Origin: a virus
Length of the DNA: 64,000 bases
Reading direction: 5' to 3' (one strand)
Virus record (IMG/VR): IMGVR_UViG_3300020183_000039
Location: 1 to 64,000 of that record
This document shows, in pieces, positions 15,733-24,177 of this stretch (the first letter of the stretch is position 1; each line of letters begins with the position of its first letter). Position numbers and translations under genes: made by a program. The notes beneath the pieces are model-generated. The model saw nothing but the letters and a program-made list of their open reading frames with translations. It was not told the DNA's origin and searched no databases.

Positions 15733-17468
15733 CAGGCGTTGCGCTCCGTCATCATGATGTTGTAGATCTTACCGGTCTTGTTGTTGCGGAGAGTCAAAGC
15801 GTCCTCTTCTTCGATCATGGTCCAATCGCCGCGATCGTTCTTGAGGTGAAGGTCACCGGTGTAGACGTTCGCCCAGCGAAGCGAAGCGGAACCGAGGTTG
15901 TAGCTATTGTCGACACGCGGAACCACATTGCCGGTCGACTCGATGCGAACCTTCTCTGTGAGAGAGCCGCCAGCCGCTACAGTGTAGAAGCCGATAGCCC
16001 CATCTTCGGAGGTGCTAGTCGCGTCCGTAATGATACCAGCAATCTGCGCATACGACTGTGCATTACCAGCGCTATCTTCTCCCTGAAATAGAATACCGCC
16101 GATGATGTCACTAGCTGCTGGGCTAGCACTGTCTCGATAAAGGGTGATTAAGGGTTGAACTGTAGCCCCAGCATCAGTGGAAGTAAGAGTAATCCCCCCT
16201 GTTGCGCTATCGAAGGTGAAGTTAGCCGATCCCGCGATTAAGCCATTATTGTTATACTGCACTTGGGTATTTGAGCCACCAACAGATAAAACAGCCTCTG
16301 CTAACACAATTCCGCTAAATGTCGCGCCACTCGGAGGAGCGGACGTGAATGTGATAGTAGCTCCGCTTAGGGTGTAAGCAGTGCCAGGAGTTTGCACCAC
16401 ACCACCGATGGCAATGAGAAGCTGATAAGTTGATTGTGGAGTGTAGTTCGCGCCTCCAATTTTCAGTGTGAACGCAGTGGTTGACCCGTTGAACTGAGAC
16501 GCGATGCTGTCTAGCTGACGAATCGTAGATGCCGAGTCGTTGGGAGCTGCATCGACCCATTGAGACGAGTTAGTGTCTTCGTAGTAGACGAAAAGTCTGC
16601 CATTTGACGAGTTGTACCAGAGGTCTCCGTCAAGCGGGCTAGCCGGGGCGGTGTCGGACGTGACGATATTCGCGGTGCCGAACGAAAGAGCCGCTGACCC
16701 ATTCGTCTTCAGAGTGTATCCGGTAGTCGTAGACCCGTCAGAGCCGGGAAGCACGAAGACGAGATCGGATCCGACAGACGCCGGAGCTTCCAAGCCGATG
16801 TAGTTCGTGCCATTGGCGACAGCTTCGCGGAAACGAACCTCCCCGCGGTCCGCCATCGTGAAGTGTGGCGATGTCGTCAGGATACCGCCGGTGCCTGAGT
16901 TGACATTGATCGTCGTCGCGCCAGTAGTGTTGCCAAGAGTGATCGTCTTGGCGTTGGAGTTATTGCCGATGTTGACCGCACCGGTGGTCCCCGAGTCAAG
17001 GGTGACGGCACCGGTCGTACCAGAGTTAAGATTGAGAGCGGAGGCCGCGGCGGACGAGAGAGTCACAGCGGCGGTACCCGTGATGTCTCCGACCGAGGTG
17101 AGGCTGCCGGTGACATTAGCGGACCCGTCGAAGTTCTGGCCCCAGAGCGTGCGCGTTGTTGTGAGAGTGGCTACTGACGCTCTGGACTCTACGAAAGACG
17201 CGCCGGTCCAGATCTTGAGATTGCTGGTCCCGGTGTCGAACCAGAACTCCCCGACGCTGTTCCCGCTGGACCCGGCCGGGACTGAGTTCGGGGCCGTAGC
17301 GCTAACCTCTGCCGGCCCCACTTTGCGGACATTTCCGGCACTGTCCTCGAAGAAGAGGCCGGGGGTATTCGAGTCATAATTCAGGCCAAGCTCGCCTATC
17401 GCCAGGTTGGCGGCTGTAGGACGCTTGCTTGCAGTGCTGCTCCGTTTGAGCAAAAAATTGATCGCCAT
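15732..17468 (-). CDS. Tail fibre protein with conserved N-terminal module
   Basis: 578 residues. The N-terminus (LLKRSSTASKRPTAANLAIGEL, then FFEDSAGNVRKVGPAEV and GEFWFDTGTSNLKIW) matches the N-terminus of the 797-residue gene, so both probably attach to the same baseplate site. The middle is Gly/Thr/Ala-rich beta sequence (TGAVTLDSGTTGAVNIGNN). The C-terminal segment NSYNLGSASLRWANVYTGDLHLKND is the fibre pattern common in marine phages. Adhesion to host surface inferred. Confidence 0.85.
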   Translation of the reverse strand: MAINFLLKRSSTASKRPTAANLAIGELGLNYDSNTPGLFFEDSAGNVRKVGPAEVSATAPNSVPAGSSGNSVGEFWFDTGTSNLKIWTGASFVESRASVATLTTTRTLWGQNFDGSANVTGSLTSVGDITGTAAVTLSSAAASALNLNSGTTGAVTLDSGTTGAVNIGNNSNAKTITLGNTTGATTINVNSGTGGILTTSPHFTMADRGEVRFREAVANGTNYIGLEAPASVGSDLVFVLPGSDGSTTTGYTLKTNGSAALSFGTANIVTSDTAPASPLDGDLWYNSSNGRLFVYYEDTNSSQWVDAAPNDSASTIRQLDSIASQFNGSTTAFTLKIGGANYTPQSTYQLLIAIGGVVQTPGTAYTLSGATITFTSAPPSGATFSGIVLAEAVLSVGGSNTQVQYNNNGLIAGSANFTFDSATGGITLTSTDAGATVQPLITLYRDSASPAASDIIGGILFQGEDSAGNAQSYAQIAGIITDATSTSEDGAIGFYTVAAGGSLTEKVRIESTGNVVPRVDNSYNLGSASLRWANVYTGDLHLKNDRGDWTMIEEEDALTLRNNKTGKIYNIMMTERNA

Positions 17469-17500
17469 GTCGCCTCAGACTGTCCAACGACGGGACTTAC

Positions 17501-17526
17501 AAAAAAGAGGAGGCTATCTAGCCTCC
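17501..17526 (-). terminator. Rho-independent terminator between fibre genes
   Basis: Minus strand: stem GGAGGCTA/TAGCCTCC with GA loop, then TCTTTTTTG. It lies about 100 bases past the end of the 797-residue fibre gene and about 35 bases before the next fibre gene start, splitting the fibre operon. Confidence 0.85.
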
Positions 17527-17624
17527 CCTGATCCTTACCCCTTTTTTTGCGTACCTCCATCCAGCGGGTAGCTCTTCTCCAGCTTTAAGCCACTTTCTCG
17601 TTTCCCCTACGATGCGGGACTTTT

Positions 17625-20018
17625 CTAAAATGTCCCGGCGTCGAAGCTCCCACCTGTGATCGGGGCGATGTCGCTGGTCAGGATCTCACGGAAACTGGCG
17701 TTGCCCGGGCCGCCGGTGTTGGGACCGATGAACGCGTAGTTCTGCGCAATGTTCGTGTTATTCGCGTTGGTGCCGCCGTAGGCCAGACCAATGATGTTGC
17801 CGTTCCAGGTACCGCTCGTGATCGTGCCGAGAGTCGTGATGCTACCCTGGCCGACGTAGGTCGATTTGATCTGGAGATTGTCAGCGACGATGTCCAGCGT
17901 GACATTGTCTACGTTAACATCCAGCGTGTTACCGGTCTTCGACAGACCATTGCCAGCAGTGATCTGACCGGCACCGGAGAACTGCGCAAAGTCGATGCTC
18001 GTTGTGCCGACGGTCACTGGGGCGTTGGTGGTGCACACGTAGCCGTTGTCGGCGTTGGCGGTGCCCTCCTCGATGAACGTGAAGGCGCCGGGGAACTCGG
18101 CCGCTTGGTTCATGTCCGCCGCGCGGGTCAGGATGAACGGGTTTGAACCGTCACCTGCTGCGGTAACAACATAGATGCCGTTGTAGGCCGCGTTGCCCGC
18201 CGTCTCGTTCTTGACGAGAACTCGATCGGCGGCAACCACAGCCACCGAAGTGTCGACAGTCAGAGCACCGTTCGCGTTGGCGGTGATGGTAGCACCTACA
18301 CCGAGAGCCCCGTTAGCGTAGGTGTATGCCGGCAAAGCCGCGTTGGTCGCCGCGCGACAGGAGTCCTTGACGATCAGGCCTTGAGCCGTGGCGTCGACGT
18401 ACGCTTTGGTCGCGGCGTCCTGAGCACTGACCGGGTCGGCAACGTTCGTGATCAGCTGGCTATTAAAGCTCACCGAGGCGGTCGGTGCCGCCATCTGATC
18501 GAGGCGGTTGGTTTGGACAGCAGTGTTGAAGTCTGAAACCTGGGACGCCGTGATGCTGATATTTGTTTCGGCAAGAGCAGTTAGACGACCCTGAGCGTCA
18601 ACTGTAGTAGTAAGAGTTTTATTAGCGGCGCCATACGCACCGGCGACAACCGAGGTATTGTCAAGGTTGATCGTAACGGTCTGGTTAGACGCGACCGAAG
18701 AAAGACCCGTACCGCCCGAAATCAGCAGGGACTGAGACGCGAGGGCGATCGAACCGGTACCAGAATCGCCGGCAGTGCTCAGTGTGGTCGAGATGTTCGC
18801 GGTCGAAGCTAAAGTGATCTGACCCTGTGCGTTGATCGCGAGGACCGGGATAGCGGTGGCGGAACCGTAGGTGTTAGCGGATACGCCCGTGTTGTCCAGA
18901 TTGACCGTGACAGTCGTACCGGCCGCAGTGGATGATAGGCCGGTACCACCCGAGATAGTGATCGACTGAGCGGTGGCGGTAGCCGAGCCGGAGTCACTAG
19001 CAAGTGACTTGAGAACCGTGACTTCCTGAATCGAGCCATAAAGGCTATTGCCTCGAACCTCACTCCAAACAAGACCGGCTGATCCAAGCTTGTGCGAGTT
19101 GTCGGTGATTGGGTTCAGATCGGAATCGACTCGACCATTAAACGTGATCGAGTCAGTGGCGGCATTGCCAAGATCGACATCGCCGTTGAACACGCCCGAG
19201 GTCTGAACCGTCAGGGTGTCGACGTAGACATTGCTAACTTCATTGCCGGCTGCACCGATGTTGTAGCTGGAGTCAGCACCGGGGAGGAAATGCCCCGTGC
19301 TGCTCATCGTCCACCGGGTCGCGGCGTCGGTGACGAAGGTGATCGTGCCGTTTGAGCCACTGTCAGTAACAGTGACCGAGCTATCGCCCTGAGAGATGTC
19401 GTTGGTGCGAGCTTCCTGCCAGCTCAGAACACCGGCACCATTGGTCGAGAGGACCTGGTCCGCAGTACCGTCCGCTGCAGGCAGAGTCCAAAGGACGTCG
19501 GATACGATGTTAGCAGGCGCCTGGAAGCCGACGTAGTTGGTGCCGTTCGCCGTAGCCTCGTAGAAACGCAGGTCCGCCTGGTTTTCCAGGTCGATATCGG
19601 ACGTCGCGTTAAAGCTTGCTGACGTGACAGCGGTCAGGCCGGTGATGCTAGTGGTAGCGGCGGCGCCCAGTTCGATGTTGGTGCTACCGATCGTGACCTT
19701 ACCGATGTAGGACCAACCGGAGCCGGTATAGACTTTCAGTGCGTCCTCACCGTTTCCGCTCGGGCCGGCATTGGCGGTATCAAACCAGAACTCACCAGCG
19801 CTATTGCCCGCGGAGCCGCCGGCCGCCGGAGTGGCGTTAGGAGCGGAACCTCCGACCTCGGCCGGACCGACTTTAACGATGACACCCGCGGCATCTTCAA
19901 AGTAGAGGCCCGAAGTGCCGGTATTAGTATTCAGCGCGATCTCGCCATCGAGCAGAGCGACGGCAGTAGGCCGCTTGCTCGCCGTGGTGGAGCGAAGATT
20001 CTGTACTTTAACTGCCAT
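17625..20018 (-). CDS. Large tail fibre protein
   Basis: 797 residues. Its N-terminal module (LRSTTASKRPTAVALLDGEIALNT, LYFEDAAGVIVKVGPAEV, GEFWFD) matches the 578-residue fibre. Several 'SGTGLSS-A-x-TVTVNLDNT' units repeat between about 340 and 500. DAATKAYVDATAQGL near 560 and a following VKDSCRAATNAALPAYTY are typical of cyanophage and other phage fibres. The last residues GGSFDAGTF belong to a C-terminal motif shared with four other virion proteins. Confidence 0.88.
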   Translation of the reverse strand: MAVKVQNLRSTTASKRPTAVALLDGEIALNTNTGTSGLYFEDAAGVIVKVGPAEVGGSAPNATPAAGGSAGNSAGEFWFDTANAGPSGNGEDALKVYTGSGWSYIGKVTIGSTNIELGAAATTSITGLTAVTSASFNATSDIDLENQADLRFYEATANGTNYVGFQAPANIVSDVLWTLPAADGTADQVLSTNGAGVLSWQEARTNDISQGDSSVTVTDSGSNGTITFVTDAATRWTMSSTGHFLPGADSSYNIGAAGNEVSNVYVDTLTVQTSGVFNGDVDLGNAATDSITFNGRVDSDLNPITDNSHKLGSAGLVWSEVRGNSLYGSIQEVTVLKSLASDSGSATATAQSITISGGTGLSSTAAGTTVTVNLDNTGVSANTYGSATAIPVLAINAQGQITLASTANISTTLSTAGDSGTGSIALASQSLLISGGTGLSSVASNQTVTINLDNTSVVAGAYGAANKTLTTTVDAQGRLTALAETNISITASQVSDFNTAVQTNRLDQMAAPTASVSFNSQLITNVADPVSAQDAATKAYVDATAQGLIVKDSCRAATNAALPAYTYANGALGVGATITANANGALTVDTSVAVVAADRVLVKNETAGNAAYNGIYVVTAAGDGSNPFILTRAADMNQAAEFPGAFTFIEEGTANADNGYVCTTNAPVTVGTTSIDFAQFSGAGQITAGNGLSKTGNTLDVNVDNVTLDIVADNLQIKSTYVGQGSITTLGTITSGTWNGNIIGLAYGGTNANNTNIAQNYAFIGPNTGGPGNASFREILTSDIAPITGGSFDAGTF

Positions 20019-20027
20019 GACGGTCTT

Positions 20028-20699
20028 TTAGAAGGGTCCTTGGTCGATGATGTCGATCTGATTCAAGCCATTGGCCGTGACCCCGTTGCCAGGCTGAAGA
20101 GCTGTAGCACCTGCACCGCTAGAAGCTAGCACCCAGGCTGCCGGTCCTACTGTCGGAACCACGTAGACATATAGATTAGGTGGGACCGTCGAGAACCAAA
20201 GATCCCCGTTGGACGGGTTGGCTGGGGCGGTAGACGAGATCGTGACTTTGCTCGTAGTATCCCACTTATTGCCATTCCATGCCTGGAAGATCGAAATGGC
20301 CGTGTTCCACCTTACCGATCCGACCGAGGTGCCGGATGCCGGAGTGTCAGAGGTTTTGGGGACTACGAGTTCGGCCTTCTCGGCGCCATTCGCTTCGACT
20401 TTCAGGATAGAGCCGGAGACATCGAAGTTTCCGTAGACCGTGTCGCCCTCTGGGCTCAGGTTTCTCAGGCGGTATCTTACCCAGCCCTTCCCGGGCACGC
20501 CTCCATCGACGAGCACTGTGCCGCCTTCGTCAAGGCGACGGTTAGAGCCATTACCCACGTAGAGGTAGATGTTACAGTCGTTCTGGTTCTCGTTGAAGTT
20601 CTCAGGCGACATGTTCAGGCCTATCTGGCCCGGCTCGAGATCGACCGGATGCTCGCCGAAATTGAAAGACCGTAGATGCTGAAGAGTGGCGAGTGTCAC
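20028..20699 (-). CDS. Fibre/tail accessory protein
   Basis: 223 residues. NFGEHPVDLEPGQIGLNM is another form of the fibre attachment segment (..P..L..GEIGLN). Later SSTAPANPSNGDLWFSTVPPNLYVY is a repeated virion pattern (also APASPLDGDLWYNSSNGRLFVYY in the 578-residue fibre). It ends IIDQGPF, one of the shared C-termini. Likely a short fibre or fibre connector. Confidence 0.78.
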   Translation of the reverse strand: MTLATLQHLRSFNFGEHPVDLEPGQIGLNMSPENFNENQNDCNIYLYVGNGSNRRLDEGGTVLVDGGVPGKGWVRYRLRNLSPEGDTVYGNFDVSGSILKVEANGAEKAELVVPKTSDTPASGTSVGSVRWNTAISIFQAWNGNKWDTTSKVTISSTAPANPSNGDLWFSTVPPNLYVYVVPTVGPAAWVLASSGAGATALQPGNGVTANGLNQIDIIDQGPF

Positions 20700-20716
20700 T
20701 GGTTATCTCCGTTCCA

Positions 20717-21133
20717 TCAGGGGACGACTACGCGGATAGCCTCCGCGCCGGCGAAACCGGAAATCTTGAACAGACCTCCGATCGGGACTCCTCCCGCTTG
20801 AGCCCCGGCGATCGAGGAGTACTCGTCAAGAGCCTCCAGCAGAGCATTGACAACCGCCGACGAGGCCAATGTGGCGATCGGAGGAGGCACTACCGCGCTG
20901 ACCCACTGAGACCCGTCGGCGTCTTCGTAGCGAAGGAAGAGCTCTCCGTTATCCGAGTTCCACCAAAGATCGCCTTTCTGCGGCGACGAAGGGGGAAGCG
21001 ATCCGATGTAAACAGGGCCAGTAGACTCTTGCTCGGAGATAGCGACCCACGCTACTCCGTTCCACCGCCAGGACGAGTCTCCGACCGTGTAGATCTGATT
21101 GAGAGAAGGGCTCGAAGGGAAGTTGAGTGCCAT
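20717..21133 (-). CDS. Virion protein with carbohydrate-binding-like N-terminus
   Basis: 138 residues. NFPSSPSLNQIYTVGDSSWRWNGVAWV is a common phage-virion module (x-FPxxPxxNQ-x-Y...W-x-WNG-x-W), repeated in many marine fibre proteins. It is followed by GSLPPSSPQKGDLWWNSDNGELFLRYED, the same 'GDLW-x-N' unit seen in neighbouring fibres. It ends in a Val-rich strand. Probably a fibre or baseplate decoration protein. Confidence 0.78.
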   Translation of the reverse strand: MALNFPSSPSLNQIYTVGDSSWRWNGVAWVAISEQESTGPVYIGSLPPSSPQKGDLWWNSDNGELFLRYEDADGSQWVSAVVPPPIATLASSAVVNALLEALDEYSSIAGAQAGGVPIGGLFKISGFAGAEAIRVVVP

Positions 21134-21134
21134 G

Positions 21135-22187
21135 TCAGGAACTTACGGAGTTGCCAGAGTAGATGGTCGCGCCGTCGTCGGCCGGTTGCTGGGGTAGGTA
21201 CGCGTTACTAGCCTCGGTACCGAGATCGTCGTCCCAGTTCGGATCGTCGTTATTGTTCTCAGCGTTGTAGAAGTCGTAGCGCCAATCCTGAACACGATCC
21301 CCGGCAGAATCGGTCCACCAACCACTGAGGCCCTTGCCGCTTGCCCCGTTGTAGTATTGCGGGATACGCCATGTCCGAAGAAGGCCGGCTCTCGAGTTGA
21401 TAGCCATCTCGCCGTCCGGACGAACGGCTGGATTGTACGTCGTAGCGGCATCAAGCTCTTTGATCGCGCGTTCGTAGTCCTTGAGAACGTCCTCGCGCCG
21501 ACGCACCGTGTCAAGGTAGTAGCGCGCGAGAATCAACGAAGTGCGGCGACGATTGGAACTTACCAGAAGCTTCCCGGCTTTGGTCGACTGATTGATGTAA
21601 GAGTCGATCAGAGCGTTCGCGTCTTGGATCGCCATCCAGAGTCTATCGGTGTTCGGCTGAGTCGCGTCAGCATCATCGATGTTCGTGATCTGGATAGCCT
21701 CTTTCAGGCCGTAGGCTAACACGAAGTCGTCTGGGGTCGCCGAACGAGGATTGGTGCCTCGGTCACGGCGCGAGTAGCCTTGGCCACTGGCGTAACGACC
21801 AAGATTGGCCATCTGGTCCCAGCCAGCCGCCTTTTCGTTGATCTGAAGCTCGTTCTTTGCGGGAACTTTGAAGAAGGCCCTCACCACATTGCGCCGCAAG
21901 GTGGCCATGCTAGCGCCTTGCTTCACCGGGGAGCGGACGGCCAGATTGATATCGTCCGGCGGAATGTAGTTAACGAAGACCTTGTCCTTAGGCAAAAGAT
22001 TCTTCGAAAGCTTCAGCGAAATCGTAGCAGTATCCGGGTACGACCTCTCGATGACCGGAAACTTCCCGTAGTTAACGGAGAAAGACGTAAGAGGGACCTG
22101 AACAGTCGAATCCAAAGATTGATCGAAAGTCAGGTGGAGTTCCGTCTGGCCTTTGACCGTTACATCTAGCAGTTGAGGGGCAGCCAT
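21135..22187 (-). CDS. SwmB-like domain fused to gp36-like head/tail connector
   Basis: 350 residues. Residues 1-85 (KGQTELHLTFDQSLDST, FSVNYGKFPVIE, ATISLKLSKNLLPKDKVFVNYIPP) resemble the repeat of SwmB-type cyanobacterial surface proteins. Residues 150-255 (LKEAIQITNIDDA, RLWMAIQDANALIDSYI, RRRTSLILARYYLDTVRRREDVLKDYERAIKEL) match the pattern of Mu gp36-like (DUF1320) proteins. The combination is unusual. It sits in a run of touching genes. The role is probably virion assembly; the SwmB part might contact a host surface. Confidence 0.65.
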   Translation of the reverse strand: MAAPQLLDVTVKGQTELHLTFDQSLDSTVQVPLTSFSVNYGKFPVIERSYPDTATISLKLSKNLLPKDKVFVNYIPPDDINLAVRSPVKQGASMATLRRNVVRAFFKVPAKNELQINEKAAGWDQMANLGRYASGQGYSRRDRGTNPRSATPDDFVLAYGLKEAIQITNIDDADATQPNTDRLWMAIQDANALIDSYINQSTKAGKLLVSSNRRRTSLILARYYLDTVRRREDVLKDYERAIKELDAATTYNPAVRPDGEMAINSRAGLLRTWRIPQYYNGASGKGLSGWWTDSAGDRVQDWRYDFYNAENNNDDPNWDDDLGTEASNAYLPQQPADDGATIYSGNSVSS

Positions 22188-23186
22188 CTATCGGAACAAG
22201 CGGAGGTACGGATCGCCCTTGACTAGTTGCTTGAAGCCCAGTGAGGTCCAGAATGCCGTCGGGTCATCTTCGACAACGACCTCTACCACGCAGTCAGGAA
22301 GTTCGTTTATCAGAGCTTTGCAGGCTTTAAGAACTGGGGTGTCGTCCTCCCAGTTGTAGTGAGTCCACGAAGTGATCGTGGCGACCGAGCCGTAGATCTC
22401 GTACGAGACTTTCCCGAGAAGAGTTCCAGGCGGGCGATCGTCGTACTTATTGCTTGGCCGTGTGATCTCGATCTCCACACCGTCATAGTCGCCGTCGCCG
22501 ACGATCTCGGAGGACACTTCCGGAGGAGCATCGGTTTCGATGTCAGCAAAGTACGCCCCGGCCGTCTCCGCACCGAGAGCGGTGTCTCCCATAGACGCGG
22601 GATCCGCAAGCACCAGCGCGGCATTAGCCGATGAGGGCTCCGTAGCCAGAGTCCCGAGCGGCTGAGGGATTGTAGGCAAAGCTCCCGGATACGACGCCAA
22701 GGAGTCGTAAACGGAAACTTCAGCGAAGGTTCTCCTCACTCTGATTCCCCTCTCGCCATACTCGTTGTACTCAGCCTCGTCGAGTGTGAGTGCGGGACGC
22801 GGAGCATTGAAAGCTCCGTTGTCAAATACGAGTTCTTCGACGACAACGTTGAAGTACCAATCGTCGTAGACGACGAACTCCTCGGCCGCTACGACCTGAA
22901 ACTCGAAGATGTAGTCGTACTCCTGGTGATACGTCCAGGAGGCCGTGGCGTACGGGTAGAGAGTACCACCAAGGGTTTCCCACCACTCAGGCAGCTCTAC
23001 ACTGCACTCGATAGAACCATCGGGCTCTTCCTCGCAGGAGTCCTCCTCGATTACTACCGTTTGAGTGTATGTCCAAGCAGCCGTCTCGTACGGCGAGGGC
23101 TTTTGGCTCCCGCCTATCGTTTGCCACCACTTAGGTCGCGGATCGCTAGGCGAAGCGTCTGGGTCTCGACTGTAGTCCCTTCCCAT
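22188..23186 (-). CDS. Acidic Trp/Tyr-rich virion protein
   Basis: 332 residues. The first ~95 residues carry two copies of a unit W-[WQ]-x-T-[IL]-GG-[ST]-x3-P-Y-x-TA-[AS]-WTY (near 20-42 and 67-92). The C-terminal half is mixed alpha/beta with GDYDGVEIEITRPSNKYDDR and ends near LGFKQLVKGDPYLRLFR, which recalls a GNAT-like final strand-helix (FW-x-SLGFK), though the acetyl-CoA loop is not evident. It lies between connector and spike-like genes. Unknown function. Confidence 0.65.
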   Translation of the reverse strand: MGRDYSRDPDASPSDPRPKWWQTIGGSQKPSPYETAAWTYTQTVVIEEDSCEEEPDGSIECSVELPEWWETLGGTLYPYATASWTYHQEYDYIFEFQVVAAEEFVVYDDWYFNVVVEELVFDNGAFNAPRPALTLDEAEYNEYGERGIRVRRTFAEVSVYDSLASYPGALPTIPQPLGTLATEPSSANAALVLADPASMGDTALGAETAGAYFADIETDAPPEVSSEIVGDGDYDGVEIEITRPSNKYDDRPPGTLLGKVSYEIYGSVATITSWTHYNWEDDTPVLKACKALINELPDCVVEVVVEDDPTAFWTSLGFKQLVKGDPYLRLFR

Positions 23187-23230
23187 CCACGCGATCCGGG
23201 CGTCGTTAGGAAGGATTTACCCTGATGAAG

Positions 23231-23878
23231 TTAAGTCGTGGCTTCGACATCGTCATTGACCTTGCCCTCGCTATCACCATCGCTATCCGCCGCCTGCGAC
23301 TGGTGGATGTGCTTCAAGTCGATATGACGAACCCATTTGTAGCCGCCTCGATTGAGGCAAACGCATAGCCAGTCATATCCTTGAGGCCCACCCTCCTCTA
23401 CTATCATGCACCCGATATTGTCCTTGCTAGCCGGAGGGAGCTGGCCGGACGGGTAGACAGGGAGGCGTGTCATAGCGGAGTTCTGAGGCTGCTTAGCCTT
23501 GTTGAACTCATTGGGGTCGTAGACCGGATCGCCGAAGTTCAGTCGGTTGGGATCTCCGTCGCGGGGCGTGATAGGGACCCGAGCCTTCTTGTCGACAAGA
23601 GCTTTGGGCTGCTTCCCTTTGAAAGGCACGACCGGGTAGATCCAGTCTGTCTCCGTCGGTTTTCCGCTCTGGTCAAATCCCTTGCCCTTGAGATAGTCCG
23701 GGTTGACCTGATCCAGGACTACTCGCACTCTGCCCTCTTGTTTGGGATCTTCTACGTCGATCACGGTGCCGTAGGTGCTTTGCATCTGGCCGCTAAGGCT
23801 AGCGGCCTGTTGGGCCCCACGGAAAGATCGAAGAAGTATACCGGCCAGCTGGTCGATGTTTGAGCTAGTATTGGCCAT
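23231..23878 (-). CDS. Baseplate spike-like OB-fold protein
   Basis: 215 residues. Residues 35-55 (YGTVIDVEDPKQEGRVRVVL) match the OB-fold entry of gp5/VgrG spike proteins ('G.V..v.DP...GRV.V'). WIYPVVPF follows as expected for the fold. The remaining region has Pro/Asp-rich loops and a WLCVCLNRGGYKWVRHIDLKHIH segment. No lysozyme domain or long beta helix is seen, so it is shorter than T4 gp5. Likely hub/spike component. Confidence 0.7.
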   Translation of the reverse strand: MANTSSNIDQLAGILLRSFRGAQQAASLSGQMQSTYGTVIDVEDPKQEGRVRVVLDQVNPDYLKGKGFDQSGKPTETDWIYPVVPFKGKQPKALVDKKARVPITPRDGDPNRLNFGDPVYDPNEFNKAKQPQNSAMTRLPVYPSGQLPPASKDNIGCMIVEEGGPQGYDWLCVCLNRGGYKWVRHIDLKHIHQSQAADSDGDSEGKVNDDVEATT

Positions 23879-24177
23879 CAGCGAGTGATGCTTCTAACGG
23901 CAGCTTTTACCCGGCGCTGTGGCACCGCTTTCTTCGGAGTGAGCGGACGAGGCTCTTCGTGATGACGCTTGACCTCAGGCGCCACAGTCGGTTCTTCAGA
24001 AGCCTCAGTGGCCTGAGCAGAGCTTTTCTTCTTGCGAGCACGCTTAGCTTGAGGCTCGCTTCCAAACCCTTGGGCCGACTCAAAACCGGCTTCGGATTGC
24101 TCTTCCGGAAACTCGTTAGTAAGAACTTCCGGTTGCGGTTCGATCACGCTTTCAGCGATGAAGTCGTCCATGGTCAT
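23878..24177 (-). CDS. Small basic, low-complexity virion-region protein
   Basis: 99 residues from the ATG at 24177 (MTMDDFIAESVIEPQPE), which overlaps the stop of the 1756-residue gene as ATGA; a longer in-frame start would overlap it by 73 bases. The N-terminus is acidic, the C-terminus basic (AKRARKKKSS, KRHHEEPRPLTPKKAVPQRR). It has no fold signature and may be disordered. It may bind DNA or acidic partners. Confidence 0.65.
   Translation of the reverse strand: MTMDDFIAESVIEPQPEVLTNEFPEEQSEAGFESAQGFGSEPQAKRARKKKSSAQATEASEEPTVAPEVKRHHEEPRPLTPKKAVPQRRVKAAVRSITR
23905..23912 (-). promoter_or_regulatory. GGGTAAAA motif before spike-like gene
   Basis: CCGGGTAAAAGC on the minus strand, 27 bases before the ATG at 23878 and inside the 3' end of the preceding gene. 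Part of the recurrent motif set. Confidence 0.35.

Noticed and set aside
22188-23186. GNAT acetyltransferase reading of the 332-aa virion-region protein
   Set aside because: Only the final strand-helix resembles GNAT; the acetyl-CoA binding loop is not visible.
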